From: SXXH01 sp041165735 | GTDB taxonomy: Bacteria > Planctomycetota > UBA1135 > GCA-002686595 | DNA length: 64,000 nt | Assembly (NCBI GenBank): GCA_046341775.1 | Contig: JBKDQQ010000084.1 | Span: 19,463 to 83,462 of the forward strand | Direction: 5' to 3' | Shown here: positions 17,756 through 26,416 of the stretch, piece by piece | Layout of the letters: the number at the start of each line of letters is the position of its first letter | Position numbering within the stretch: the first letter of the stretch is position 1 | Notes under the pieces: generated by a model | What the model was told of the DNA's origin: nothing | Database searches by the model: none | The model's input: the letters and a program-made list of their open reading frames with translations, nothing else | Translations under genes and position numbers: made by a program

Positions 17756-17789
17756 GGCGACGAGGCGCAGGCCTCGAAAACGGGCGAAC

Positions 17790-17795
17790 ATCCTA
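17790..17795 (-). promoter_or_regulatory. Candidate -10 box of glmU
   Basis: TAGGAT reads on the minus strand, 34 nt before the glmU ATG, in a slightly AT-richer patch (CGAAAACG nearby). No matching -35 is visible. It would start the long housekeeping transcript. Confidence 0.35.
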
Positions 17796-17990
17796 CCGCG
17801 CAGCGCGCCAAGCGTCCACGCCACCGCACGGGGAAGCCGCGAGCGAGGCCGGTTCGGACGGCGCGGCGCAGCGCCCCTATGCTCGGACGGGCCCACCCCC
17901 TACACTCGCTCTCGGGGATGCCGTGCCCGCGACCAGCCGGCCGGCCTCCCACGCGCCCCGCGGCGCGGCCACACCATCGAAGGAACCTCG

Positions 17991-19685
17991 ATGCGCCTCG
18001 CGACCAACCTCCACGCTTCGCGTCCGTCCCTCCTCCGCTCGTCCGCCATGGCGCTCCTCGCGTGCCTGGCGTTCGTGCTGGCCGGCCCGAGCGCCTCCGC
18101 CCTCGGCGACAAGGAGGACTGGGCCACGGTCGAGGACATCAACGCGCCGCCGCCCGCCCGCGAGACCGCCGCGCGCGCCATCTGCACCCGCGCCAAGGCC
18201 GCCGGCAACTGCCACGAGGCCGCGGGCAAGTTGCTCGACATCGCCATGAAGGCGACGACGCCGCCGGAGCTCGGCCGGCGCATCGCGGACGCCGTCGGAG
18301 GCTGCGGCGACGAGAAGACCGGCAAGCTCGTCGCGGCGGGCATGCTCAAGGGCCAGACCGACGAGCGGCTGCTGTACGTGCGCGCCGCGCGCAACCTCAA
18401 GACGACCGCCGTGGCCGACGCGGCGCTCAAGATGCTCGCGGACAAGGAACCCCGCCTGCGCGGCGAAGCGCTCGAGATCGTCGTGGCGCACAAGGTCGAA
18501 GCCGCGACGCCCAAGCTCGAGGAGATCGTCGCCAAGGGCAAGGACCTCGAGCTCGCGGGTCCCGCCGTGCGCGGCGTGTCGGAACTGCTGAAGGGCGGTC
18601 CACGCTGGGCGGAATGGGAAGCGAAGCTCGTGGGCTTCGGCAATTCGCCGGTCGACGAGCTGCGCCGCAGCGCGTTGGCCGTCTTGTCGCAGAACAAGGA
18701 CTCCTCGCGCTTCGACTATTGGCTCGCGCTGCTCGACCACGCGGACTGGAGCACGCGCTCCATCGCCAGCGGCTGGATGGAGCGCGCCAAGACCAAGCGC
18801 GCCATCGGCGCCCTGATCGAGCGCCTCGCCAAGGAGCAGCAAGGCACGCGCGTCTTCGCCGACATCGACGACGCGCTCGGCCGCATGACCGCCATGGGGC
18901 GCTGGGAGACGGCCGAGGAATGGGCCACCTGGTGGAAGAACTCCGAGGCCGCCTTCGAGTTCCCGAAGAACTCCGGCGCCGTCGGCACCAAGCCCAAGGA
19001 GGAGGAGCCCGCGCTCGGCACCGGCGGCGTGCACGCGAAGTTCTACGGCATCGAGGTCGAGACCAAGCGCGCCATCTTCGTCATCGACATCTCGGGCTCG
19101 ATGAACGAGGCCACGAAGAACCCCGACTACGGCGGCCGGGCGCGCATCGAGGTCGCCAAGGACGAGCTGATCAAGCTCGTCGACGAGCTGCCGCAGGGCT
19201 CGTGGTTCAACATCGTCACCTTCTCGACCGGCGTCGAGCAGTGGCTCGAGGGCCTGACCGAGGCCTCGGGCGAGAAGCCCGGCAAGAAGCCCAAGAAGGG
19301 TCCCGCCACGGGCGCGGGCGCGGGCGACAAGCCCAAGGACGAGAAGGAAGCGAAGAAGGACGAGGAGAAGCAGAAGAAGCACGACGCGGAACTGCGCGAG
19401 AAGGCCAAGGACTACGTCTCGCGCCTCGGCGCGAACGGCGCCACGAACATCTACGACGCGCTCGAGCTGGCCTTCGAGGACCCCGACGTCGACACGATCT
19501 TCTTCCTCACGGACGGCGAGCCCACCGCCGGCAAGGAGGTCGAGCCCACCGCCATCCGCGAGGCGGTCAAGCGCTGGAACTCCGGTCGCGGCGTGCGCAT
19601 CCACACGGTGGCGGTCGGACAGAACTTCCCGCTCCTGCAGGGCATCTCGCAGGACAACGGCGGCGAGCACCGCTTCATCGAGTGA
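17991..19685 (+). CDS. Secreted HEAT-like/VWA domain protein, copy 1
   Basis: A 564-residue protein with an N-terminal signal peptide (hydrophobic 18-37, A-S-A-L cleavage region). Residues about 45-330 are helical repeats of HEAT type. The C-terminal von Willebrand factor A domain has the metal-site motif D-x-S-x-S at D366 (D-I-S-G-S-M), N-G-A-T-N-I-Y-D and F-F-L-T-D-G-E. A lysine/glutamate-rich insertion of about 50 residues interrupts the VWA fold. AAGGA precedes the ATG by about 6 nt. The next gene is a paralogue of the same architecture 30 bp away, and both end in G-E-H-R-F plus two residues. The ligand is unknown; export and metal-dependent protein binding are inferred from the domain. 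Confidence 0.88.
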   Translation: MRLATNLHASRPSLLRSSAMALLACLAFVLAGPSASALGDKEDWATVEDINAPPPARETAARAICTRAKAAGNCHEAAGKLLDIAMKATTPPELGRRIADAVGGCGDEKTGKLVAAGMLKGQTDERLLYVRAARNLKTTAVADAALKMLADKEPRLRGEALEIVVAHKVEAATPKLEEIVAKGKDLELAGPAVRGVSELLKGGPRWAEWEAKLVGFGNSPVDELRRSALAVLSQNKDSSRFDYWLALLDHADWSTRSIASGWMERAKTKRAIGALIERLAKEQQGTRVFADIDDALGRMTAMGRWETAEEWATWWKNSEAAFEFPKNSGAVGTKPKEEEPALGTGGVHAKFYGIEVETKRAIFVIDISGSMNEATKNPDYGGRARIEVAKDELIKLVDELPQGSWFNIVTFSTGVEQWLEGLTEASGEKPGKKPKKGPATGAGAGDKPKDEKEAKKDEEKQKKHDAELREKAKDYVSRLGANGATNIYDALELAFEDPDVDTIFFLTDGEPTAGKEVEPTAIREAVKRWNSGRGVRIHTVAVGQNFPLLQGISQDNGGEHRFIE

Positions 19686-19715
19686 GCCGCGGCCGCTAGC
19701 GAAGCTGAACCGCGC

Positions 19716-21371
19716 ATGCCTGGCCGCTCGAGGAGGATCGCGGCGGCGTGGCTCGCCTGCCTGGCGGTCGCGTCGTCGCCGACCCTGCCCGGCGCGGCTC
19801 CCGCGCCGCGCGCCGGCGGCGTCGTCGCGCAGGCGGATGCCGAGGACGCGCGCGACCTCGCCGTGGTCGCGGACGGCAAGCAGAAGGGCGATGCGCGCGC
19901 CGCCGCGATCCGCGCCTTCATGGCGCGCGCCAAGGCCCGCGGACGGTGCGTCGAAGGCGCGCGCGCCCTCGACGCCGTGATCCTCGAGGAGGGCTTCCCC
20001 GCGTGGTTGCGCCGCGTGGGCGCCGAGGCGATCGCCACGTGCGGCGACGAGGCCACCGCGCGCTACTTGGCGCCCCTCATGCTGCGCGGAGGGACGCAGG
20101 AGCGGCTGCACGCGCTGCGCGCGGCGCGCGGCCACGCGCACCAGGCGGTGTTCGACGCGGCGCTGAAGGCGCTCTCCGACAAGGAACCGCGCCTCTCGTG
20201 CGAGGCGGCCGAGTTGCTCGAGCGGCACGCGCACCGGCCGGCCTTCGCGCGCCTCGCCGAACTCGCGCGCAAGGGGCGCGAGCGGGTGCTCTTCGAGCCC
20301 GCGTTGCGCGCCGCGACCTCGCTCGCCAAGGACGCGCCCGAGTGGCCGGCGTGGGAGCAGGAGCTCGTCGCGTTCGCCGCGGACGACGAAGCGTGGCGGC
20401 GGCGCGCGGCCTGCGCCTTGCTGCTGGCGAGCGACGACGCGCGCCGCCTCGACCTGGCGCGGGCGGCCCTCGCCGACGAGGACTGGTCGATCCGCGCGCA
20501 AGGCGTGCGTTGGCTGGCGCGCAATCCGACGCGCGCGGCCGTGGCGGCGCTCGTCGAGCGCCTCGCGCTCGAATCCGCCGACGGGCGCGTGGCGGCGGAC
20601 ATCGATGCCGCGCTCGCGCGGCTGGCGGGATTCGACTTCGACACGCCGGCGGCGTGGGCAGGCTGGTGGGCGAACCATGAATCGACTTGGCGCCCGCCGG
20701 CGACGACCGGCAAGCCCGCGACCGGCCCGAAGCCCGCCACGCCGACCGCGCTCGGCACCAACCAGGCGCGCGCGAGCTTCTACGGCGTGGAGGTCGCCTC
20801 CGCGCGCGCGATCTACATCGTCGATCTCTCCGGTTCGATGGCCGAGAAGTCGAAGAGCGCCGGCAGCGAAGGCGCGACGCGGCTCGAGGTCGCCAAGGGC
20901 GAGTTGCTGCAGCTCGTGGACGGGATGCCTGCCGGGTCGTGGTTCAACATCGTCGGCTTCCACGACACCGTGCATCCCTGGCTCGAGCGGCTCGCGGATT
21001 GCTCGCTCGACAAGAAGCCGCGCACCGCCGCGCCCGCGGGCGAGTTGTCGGCGCGCGCACGCAAGCACGACGAGGACCTGCGCGAGCGGGCGCGCACGCA
21101 CGTGCGGCGCCTCGCCACCGGCGGCAGCACGAACATCTACGACGCCTTCGCGCGCGCCTTCGCCGACCCCGACGTCGACACGATCTGCTTCCTCACCGAC
21201 GGCACGCCCACGATCGGGACCGAGACCGAGGCCATCGCCATCCGCGAGGAACTTGCGCGCTGGAACCGCTCGCGCCTCGTGCGCATCCACTGCATCGCCG
21301 TGGGCGAGGACAACTCGCTGCCCAAGTGGATCGCCGCCGACCACGACGGCGAGCACCGGTTCCTGCCGTAG
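19716..21371 (+). CDS. Secreted HEAT-like/VWA domain protein, copy 2
   Basis: Tandem paralogue of the preceding gene, 551 residues: signal peptide (about 8-28), helical repeats (about 40-310), a short Pro/Thr/Lys linker, then a VWA domain with metal-site D370 in D-L-S-G-S-M, G-G-S-T-N-I-Y-D and C-F-L-T-D-G-T. The charged insertion is shorter here. Several stretches match copy 1 (S-D-K-E-P-R-L, G-S-W-F-N-I-V, D-P-D-V-D-T-I), which shows gene duplication followed by strong divergence. With a 30-bp gap the two are probably cotranscribed and could form a heteromer; that is inference. Confidence 0.87.
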   Translation: MPGRSRRIAAAWLACLAVASSPTLPGAAPAPRAGGVVAQADAEDARDLAVVADGKQKGDARAAAIRAFMARAKARGRCVEGARALDAVILEEGFPAWLRRVGAEAIATCGDEATARYLAPLMLRGGTQERLHALRAARGHAHQAVFDAALKALSDKEPRLSCEAAELLERHAHRPAFARLAELARKGRERVLFEPALRAATSLAKDAPEWPAWEQELVAFAADDEAWRRRAACALLLASDDARRLDLARAALADEDWSIRAQGVRWLARNPTRAAVAALVERLALESADGRVAADIDAALARLAGFDFDTPAAWAGWWANHESTWRPPATTGKPATGPKPATPTALGTNQARASFYGVEVASARAIYIVDLSGSMAEKSKSAGSEGATRLEVAKGELLQLVDGMPAGSWFNIVGFHDTVHPWLERLADCSLDKKPRTAAPAGELSARARKHDEDLRERARTHVRRLATGGSTNIYDAFARAFADPDVDTICFLTDGTPTIGTETEAIAIREELARWNRSRLVRIHCIAVGEDNSLPKWIAADHDGEHRFLP

Positions 21372-21450
21372 CGCCGGCCGGGGCGGCGAGCGCGACCCTC
21401 GGACGGACTTCAGCGGGACTTCAGGGACCGATGGGCGGCCAGCCGGTTCA

Positions 21451-23160
21451 ATGACGCCCATGCACCCCTCGCCCGCCCGATCCGGCGCCCCCGCGGCGCG
21501 TCGCCTTCCGCATCCGGCTTCCTTGGCGCTCCTCGTCGCGCTCGCCGCTCCGGCACAAGCCCAGGACCAGCCCTCGCCCCGCGAAGACCAACGCCCGCCG
21601 GCCGAAGCACCTGCGGCCGCGACGCGCGGCTTGCGCACGAAGACGGAGGCCTGCTCCCCGGGCTACACGCTGTACGCGCCGCTGCGCTCGCATTCGACCT
21701 GGCTGGTCGACCTCGACGGGGCCGTCGTGCACGAATGGAAGGCGGCGCAGGTGCCGGGCCAGTCGGTGCACTTGCTCGACGACGGCAGCTTGCTGCGCTG
21801 CGAACGCGTCGAGAGCGCGATCTTCCACGGTGGAGGCCAAGGCGGCGCCGTGCGGCGCTACGCGCCCGACGGTTCCTTGCTGTGGGAGTACGTCTGCGCC
21901 GACGAGACGAGGCTGCAGCACCACGACGTCGAACCGCTGCCGAACGGCAACGTGCTGCTCGTCGCGTGGGAGCGCAAGCTCGGCGACGAGTGCTTCGCGC
22001 TCGGGCGCGACGAAGAGTCGCTGCAATCCGGCGAGCTGTGGCCGGACATGGTCCTCGAGATCAAGCCGACGGGCGCCAAGGGCGGCGAGATCGCGTGGGA
22101 GTGGCATGCGTGGGACCACCTCGTGCAGGACCGCGATCCTGCGCGCCCCAACCACGGCAAGATCGCCGAGCACCCGCGCAGGATCGACATCAACGCGGGC
22201 CTCGCGCGTTCCTCGCCGGCCGAGGACGCGCGGCTGCGGGCCCTGGGATACGCCGGCGACGCGCCGCGCGGCCGGCCGCCGGAAGGCGGCGATTGGACGC
22301 ACGTCAACGCCATCGACCACCACGCCGAGCTCGACTTGATCGTGCTGTCGGTGCACACGCTGAACGAGCTGTGGATCATCGACCACTCGACCACCACCGC
22401 CGAGGCGCGGACCGGCGAAGGCGGCAAGCGCGGCGTCGGCGGCGACCTCGTCGCGCGCGTCGGCGGCACGGTGCACTCGCGTCCGGGCGAACCGGTCCTG
22501 TTCGGCCAGCACACGGCGCATTGGATCGAGGCCGGCAAGCCCGGAGCCGGCAACCTGCTCCTGTTCAACAACGGACTGGGCTCGACGCGCGGCTATTCTT
22601 CGGTGGACGAGATCGCCTTCGACCTGTCCCCGGAGGCGCTGGCCAAGGGCTCCCGACCGAGCCTGGCGTGGACTTGGAGTTCGCCCGACATCAAGAGCGA
22701 CAGGATCAGCGGCGCGCAGCGGCTTTCGAACGGCAACACCTTGGTGTGCGCCGGAGAAGGCGGACGCGTCGTCGAAGTCGATCCGCAAGGCGAGGTGGCC
22801 TGGGACTACCTGCAACCGCACGGCGGCGAGATCGCGCCGCCCGGGCGCGGCCCGGGTGGACGCGGCGGCGAGGGACGCGGTCCCGCGCGACGCGCTGGCG
22901 AGGAGCGCGGCCCGGGTGGCCCCCCGCCCGCCGGCGATGCACCCGGCTTCGCGCAAGGTCCCTCGCGCCAAGGCGAGGGCGAGGCGGGCCGCGGGGACGC
23001 TCCCCGGCGCGGTGCCGGCCGCGGCCCGGACGGTCGCGCTGGTCGCGGCCCCGGAGGCGGCCCCATGAGCCCCAACGCGGTGTTCCGCGCCGAACGCTAC
23101 GCCCCGGACCATCCGGGCATCGTGGCCTTGTTCAAGGCCAAGGCGTCGGCCGGCAAGTAG
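21451..23160 (+). CDS. Secreted arylsulfotransferase-like (ASST) protein
   Basis: 569 residues with a signal peptide ending in A-P-A-Q-A-Q. The body looks like an ASST beta-propeller: Y-T-L-Y-A-P-L-R, then W-L-V-D-L-D-G-x-V-V-H-E-W, H-H-D-V-E-P-L-P-N-G-N-V-L, D-W-T-H-V-N-A-I-D, F-G-Q-H-T-A-H-W and R-L-S-N-G-N-T-L-V. Bacterial enzymes of this fold move sulfate between phenols in the periplasm through a transient sulfo-His; many family members in environmental bacteria have no known substrate. An insertion of about 75 residues rich in Gly, Arg and Pro (about 460-535) precedes the last 35 residues. ATG at 21451 is preferred; Met4 at 21460 is an alternative. A bidirectional hairpin follows. Confidence 0.82.
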   Translation: MTPMHPSPARSGAPAARRLPHPASLALLVALAAPAQAQDQPSPREDQRPPAEAPAAATRGLRTKTEACSPGYTLYAPLRSHSTWLVDLDGAVVHEWKAAQVPGQSVHLLDDGSLLRCERVESAIFHGGGQGGAVRRYAPDGSLLWEYVCADETRLQHHDVEPLPNGNVLLVAWERKLGDECFALGRDEESLQSGELWPDMVLEIKPTGAKGGEIAWEWHAWDHLVQDRDPARPNHGKIAEHPRRIDINAGLARSSPAEDARLRALGYAGDAPRGRPPEGGDWTHVNAIDHHAELDLIVLSVHTLNELWIIDHSTTTAEARTGEGGKRGVGGDLVARVGGTVHSRPGEPVLFGQHTAHWIEAGKPGAGNLLLFNNGLGSTRGYSSVDEIAFDLSPEALAKGSRPSLAWTWSSPDIKSDRISGAQRLSNGNTLVCAGEGGRVVEVDPQGEVAWDYLQPHGGEIAPPGRGPGGRGGEGRGPARRAGEERGPGGPPPAGDAPGFAQGPSRQGEGEAGRGDAPRRGAGRGPDGRAGRGPGGGPMSPNAVFRAERYAPDHPGIVALFKAKASAGK

Positions 23161-23192
23161 CGCGCGACAAGCGGTCCGGGGCGGCGCGGAAG

Positions 23193-23217
23193 AAGTCGCA
23201 TGCAGGATGCGACTTTT
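23193..23217. terminator. Bidirectional terminator with T-run
   Basis: AAGTCGCAT (23193-23201), loop GCAGG, ATGCGACTT (23207-23215), followed by TT on the plus strand to give TTTT. It lies between the ends of the convergent arylsulfotransferase-like and acyl-CoA dehydrogenase genes. Of the hairpins in this window it most resembles a classical Rho-independent terminator. Confidence 0.75.
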
Positions 23218-23232
23218 GTCCACCGCCGTCCG

Positions 23233-24384
23233 TCAGAAGCCCTTCTTGAGCACGTCGCGCGCGATGACGAGGCGCTGCACTTCGCTCGTGCCCTCGTAGA
23301 TGCGCGTCACGCGGGCGTCGCGGTAGAGCTGTTCGATCTTGTACTCGGCGGAGTATCCCATGCCGCCGTGGATCTGCACGGCGCGGTCGACGACGCGATC
23401 GAGCGCCTCGCTGCAGAACAGCTTGGTCGCGGCCGACTCGCGCGAGAACGGCTCGTGCGCGTCGCACATCGCGGCCGTGCGGTAGACGAGCGACTCCATG
23501 GCGTAGATGTCGACGGCGCTGTCCGCGAGCATCGCCGACACCATCTGGTGCTCGCCGATCGGCTTGCCGAACGCCACGCGCGTCCTGGCGTAGTCCACCG
23601 ACAGGCGGTGCGCCTCCTTGGCCGCGCCCAGGCAGTTGGCCCCGAGCGCCAGCCGGCCGCGGTCCAGCGTCGCCATGGCGACCTTGAAGCCCTCCCCCAC
23701 CGCGCCGAGGCGCGCCTCGTCGCCGACGACGCAGCCGTCGAAGTACAAGGTCACGGTCGAACTGCCGCGTTGGCCCATCTTCTCCTCGCGCTTGCCCACG
23801 ACGAGGCCCTTGGTCGTGCTCGGCACGAGGAAGGCGGTCACGCCGCGCGCGCCCTCGCCCGGATTCGTCACGGCGAACACGGTCACGAGGTCCGCGGTGT
23901 CTCCCGCGGTGATCCAGACCTTCTCGCCGTCGATGCGCCAACCACCTTCGACGCGCGTGGCGCGCGTCTTCATCGCGGCCGGGTCCGAACCCGCATTGGC
24001 CTCCGACAACGCGTAGCAGCCCAGCACTTCGCCGGCCGCCATCTTCGGCAACCATCGGCGCTTCTGCTCTTCGCTGCCGCCGACCAGCACGCTCATCGTG
24101 CCGATGGAAGCGTGCGCGCCGTAGGTCACCGCGCTGGCGAAGCACGCCTGGGTCAGCTCCTCCATCACGACGCACAAGCCGGTCTCGCCCAGGCCGGCGC
24201 CGCCGAACTCGGCCGGGACGGCGACCGCGGTCAAGCCGCTTTCGGCCATGCGCGCCAGCAACTCGCGCGGCACGCGGTGCTCGCGCTCGATCTGGGCGGC
24301 CAGAGGGCGCACGACCTGGTCGGCGAAGTCGCGCGCGAGCTCGCGCAGGAGGGTCAGTTCCTCGGTTCGTGTGGTGGTCGACAT
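23233..24384 (-). CDS. Acyl-CoA dehydrogenase
   Basis: FAD enzyme making the alpha-beta double bond of acyl-CoAs. The 383-residue length is standard. FAD-binding signatures are C-Y-A-L-S-E-A-N-A-G-S-D and W-I-T-A-G; the C-terminal segment Q-I-H-G-G-M-G-Y and the catalytic Glu in I-Y-E-G-T-S-E agree with short/medium- or branched-chain enzymes. ATG at 24384 is chosen because the domain begins at once; upstream codons do not resemble the family. It is a single gene convergent with the arylsulfotransferase-like gene. Exact chain specificity cannot be read from the sequence; a branched-chain substrate would fit the methylglutaconyl-CoA hydratase-like gene at 34099. Confidence 0.92.
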   Translation of the reverse strand: MSTTTRTEELTLLRELARDFADQVVRPLAAQIEREHRVPRELLARMAESGLTAVAVPAEFGGAGLGETGLCVVMEELTQACFASAVTYGAHASIGTMSVLVGGSEEQKRRWLPKMAAGEVLGCYALSEANAGSDPAAMKTRATRVEGGWRIDGEKVWITAGDTADLVTVFAVTNPGEGARGVTAFLVPSTTKGLVVGKREEKMGQRGSSTVTLYFDGCVVGDEARLGAVGEGFKVAMATLDRGRLALGANCLGAAKEAHRLSVDYARTRVAFGKPIGEHQMVSAMLADSAVDIYAMESLVYRTAAMCDAHEPFSRESAATKLFCSEALDRVVDRAVQIHGGMGYSAEYKIEQLYRDARVTRIYEGTSEVQRLVIARDVLKKGF

Positions 24385-24671
24385 GGCTCCGCTTCCTATT
24401 TCGGCGCTTTGGGGTCGCGGGACAAGTGGTGCCCTTCGGATGGCGTGGCGAGCACCAGGAATCCGTCCATCGGCCGGCCTTGCGCCCGCCTGGCCGCCAC
24501 GCCGTGCGTCGCCCCGCAAGTGCTCCGCGGACGCCAGGCACCCCGGAACCGGCGAAGTTGCAGGAACCCCGGCGGCCGGGCGTGGTTCCAGTCCCTTGCG
24601 CTTTCCGCCCCTTGGCACGGCCGCATGGCCTGGAGCATCATGGAGGGGTTGCCTGCGCTGCAACAGACACC
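24385..24671. other. Divergent promoter region, no gene seen
   Basis: This lies between the acyl-CoA dehydrogenase (minus) and the Gly-rich protein (plus). On the minus strand AATAGGAA lies 8-10 nt before the dehydrogenase ATG, a possible but imperfect -10. GGAGGGG (24642-24648) is the only Shine-Dalgarno-like sequence for the plus gene and is too far upstream to be convincing. No open frame here looks like a protein. Confidence 0.4.
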
Positions 24672-25484
24672 ATGAAGCCCTTCCACATCCTCGGCGTGCT
24701 CGTCCTCTCCCTCCTCGGCGGATTCATCGGCGCCAAGCTCGCCACGCCCTCCGGGGCCACCGCTCCCCAAGCGGCCCCCGTGACCGGGCCCGTGGCCGCG
24801 GTCGAGGCCGTCGCCGCGCCCGACAAGGGGGTGGCCACCCGCCTCGATGCGCTCGACATGCAACTCGCCTTGCTGCAGCGCAAGATCGAAGACGCCGCCG
24901 GATCGGCCAGCAGCCGCTCCGAGGCGCCGGAGGCGGTCGCGGCCCAGGTCGAGGCGGCGGTCGCCAATGCCGCGCCCTCGCGCGACACGATCCTGCGCGT
25001 GATCGAGGAAGACCGCTTGATGCAGGAGCAGAAGCGCGAGACGGAGCGCAAGGAGCGCGAGGCGCTGCAAGCCAAGCAGCGCGCCGAGCGCACCGCCCAA
25101 CGTCTGGGCATGGACGCGCTCCAGACCCAGACGCTGGCCGACTTCTACGTCTCGGAACGCGCCAAGTTCGACGAACTGCGCCAAGGTTGGCAGAACGGCG
25201 GCGATCCCGAAGGCATGCGCGAACAGATGCGCGTCGCGCGCGAATGGCGCGACGCGGAACTCAACCGCCTCTTCGGCCCGACGCTCGGCCCGCAACTCGC
25301 CGAACAGGGCTTCGAAGGCATGGGCCGCGGCAATCGCGGCAACAACAACAACACCGGTGGTGGTGGTGGCGGTGGTGGTGGTGGCGGCGGCGGCAATCGT
25401 CGCGGCGGTGGCGCTGGTGGTGGAGGCAATGGCAATGGCGGCGGGAATGCCAATGGCGGCGGGAATGGAGCCGGAGGCTTCTGA
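24672..25484 (+). CDS. Membrane-anchored coiled-coil protein with Gly/Asn tail
   Basis: 270 residues of unknown function. Residues 4-22 form a single hydrophobic segment (I-L-G-V-L-V-L-S-L-L-G-G), an uncleaved anchor or signal. A Pro/Ala linker follows, then helices (about 55-80, 100-145) with a charged Glu/Arg/Lys coiled coil. Residues about 145-210 loosely resemble the helical Spy/CpxP or zinc-resistance type of periplasmic protein. The last 50 residues are almost only Gly and Asn, including 13 Gly in a row coded by GGT/GGC. Such tails may be flexible or self-associating; no function is claimed. The gene stands alone with a hairpin after it. Confidence 0.7.
   Translation: MKPFHILGVLVLSLLGGFIGAKLATPSGATAPQAAPVTGPVAAVEAVAAPDKGVATRLDALDMQLALLQRKIEDAAGSASSRSEAPEAVAAQVEAAVANAAPSRDTILRVIEEDRLMQEQKRETERKEREALQAKQRAERTAQRLGMDALQTQTLADFYVSERAKFDELRQGWQNGGDPEGMREQMRVAREWRDAELNRLFGPTLGPQLAEQGFEGMGRGNRGNNNNTGGGGGGGGGGGGGNRRGGGAGGGGNGNGGGNANGGGNGAGGF
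25356..25394 (+). repeat. GGT/GGC trinucleotide tract coding 13 glycines
   Basis: Thirteen consecutive glycine codons, mostly GGT (unusual beside the GGC-dominated codon use elsewhere), directly after four AAC codons. Repeat-length changes would keep the frame and alter only the tail length. Confidence 0.9.
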
Positions 25485-25529
25485 CCGAGACTTCCTTCGT
25501 CCTTCGCCCCTCGCGCAAAGCGGCGCCAT

Positions 25530-25557
25530 CTGCGCGGTCTATGCAAGGGCCGCGCAG
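25530..25557 (+). terminator. GC hairpin after the Gly-rich protein gene
   Basis: CTGCGCGG (25530-25537) pairs with CCGCGCAG (25550-25557) across a 12-nt loop. It lies 45 bp after the stop. There is no T-tract. Confidence 0.35.
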
Positions 25558-25613
25558 TGCGTTTGGGCGCAAGTCGGGTCGCCGCGAAGTCGCACGACGG
25601 CCCTGATGTGGTA

Positions 25614-25619
25614 GATAGT
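25614..25619 (+). promoter_or_regulatory. Candidate -10 box of psd, 8 nt before the ATG
   Basis: GATAGT within GTAGATAGTCC ends 8 nt before the ATG at 25628. No Shine-Dalgarno sequence lies between, so transcription would start at or next to the start codon. Confidence 0.35.
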
Positions 25620-25627
25620 CCGCCACG

Positions 25628-26416
25628 ATGAAGTTCCTGCGCCGCGGCTTGTCGCACCTCGTGGGAGCGCTGGCGGATCTGCCCTTGCCGCGACCACTGC
25701 GTGGCCCGGTGCATCGCGCCTTCGCCGCCTACGCGGGCGCGGACTTGGACGAGGTCGATCTGCCGCTCGTCGAGTACCCTTCGCTCGGCGCCTTCTTCGT
25801 GCGTCGCTTGAAGCCGGGCGCCCGCGTCCTGCCTGCGGATCCGCGCGCGCTCGCTTCGCCGGTGGACGGCCGCGTCCAAGCCCTGCACGTCGCCTCGGCG
25901 GGCCTGACCTTGCAAGCCAAGGGACGCAGCTATCGCCTCGGGGACTTGCTGGGGCCGCTCGGCGCAGGCGCCGACTTGGAGGGCGCCGACTGCCTGACCA
26001 TCTACCTCTCGCCGCGCGACTACCACCGCATCCACGCGCCCTTCGCGGCGCGGCTCGAGCGTGCGCACTGGATCGACGGCGAGCGCCACTCCGTCGCGCC
26101 GCGCGTCCTGGAGCGGCGCGCGGTGCTGGATGTGAACGAACGCTGCGTGCTCGAGTTCTCGCTGGCGGGGCGCAGGGCGTGGATGGTGCTGGTCGGCGCG
26201 CTCAACGTGGGCCGCATGAAGGTCGTCGGCGTGGCGCAGGACCATGCCGCCCCGACCGTGGTCGGACGCGAAATCGCGCGCGGCGAGGAACTCGCGCGCT
26301 TCGAGATGGGATCGACCATCGTGCTCGTGCTGCCGCGCGGGATGGCGCGCTGCTCGAACGGACTGCGGCAGGGCGATGTGGTGCGGCTGCACCAGTCGCT
26401 GGGGACTCTGTCGTGA
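25628..26416 (+). CDS. psd: Phosphatidylserine decarboxylase
   Basis: Makes phosphatidylethanolamine from phosphatidylserine at the inner membrane. The 262-residue proenzyme is cut by itself to give a pyruvoyl group: the G-S-T processing site is G228-S229-T230 in F-E-M-G-S-T. Other active-site parts are S-P-V-D80-G-R and the histidines of Y-H-R-I-H-A-P (133-136), completing the D-H-S self-cleavage triad of the family. The N-terminus is shorter than in E. coli. The start follows a -10-like hexamer by 8 nt without a ribosome-binding site. The stop overlaps the next gene by 4 nt. Confidence 0.93.
   Translation: MKFLRRGLSHLVGALADLPLPRPLRGPVHRAFAAYAGADLDEVDLPLVEYPSLGAFFVRRLKPGARVLPADPRALASPVDGRVQALHVASAGLTLQAKGRSYRLGDLLGPLGAGADLEGADCLTIYLSPRDYHRIHAPFAARLERAHWIDGERHSVAPRVLERRAVLDVNERCVLEFSLAGRRAWMVLVGALNVGRMKVVGVAQDHAAPTVVGREIARGEELARFEMGSTIVLVLPRGMARCSNGLRQGDVVRLHQSLGTLS

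Noticed and set aside
17878..17906. TATGCT and TACACT hexamers 17 bp apart upstream of the first VWA gene as a -35/-10 pair
   Set aside because: Neither resembles a -35 element. TACACT may be a -10 by itself, but there is not enough support to annotate it.
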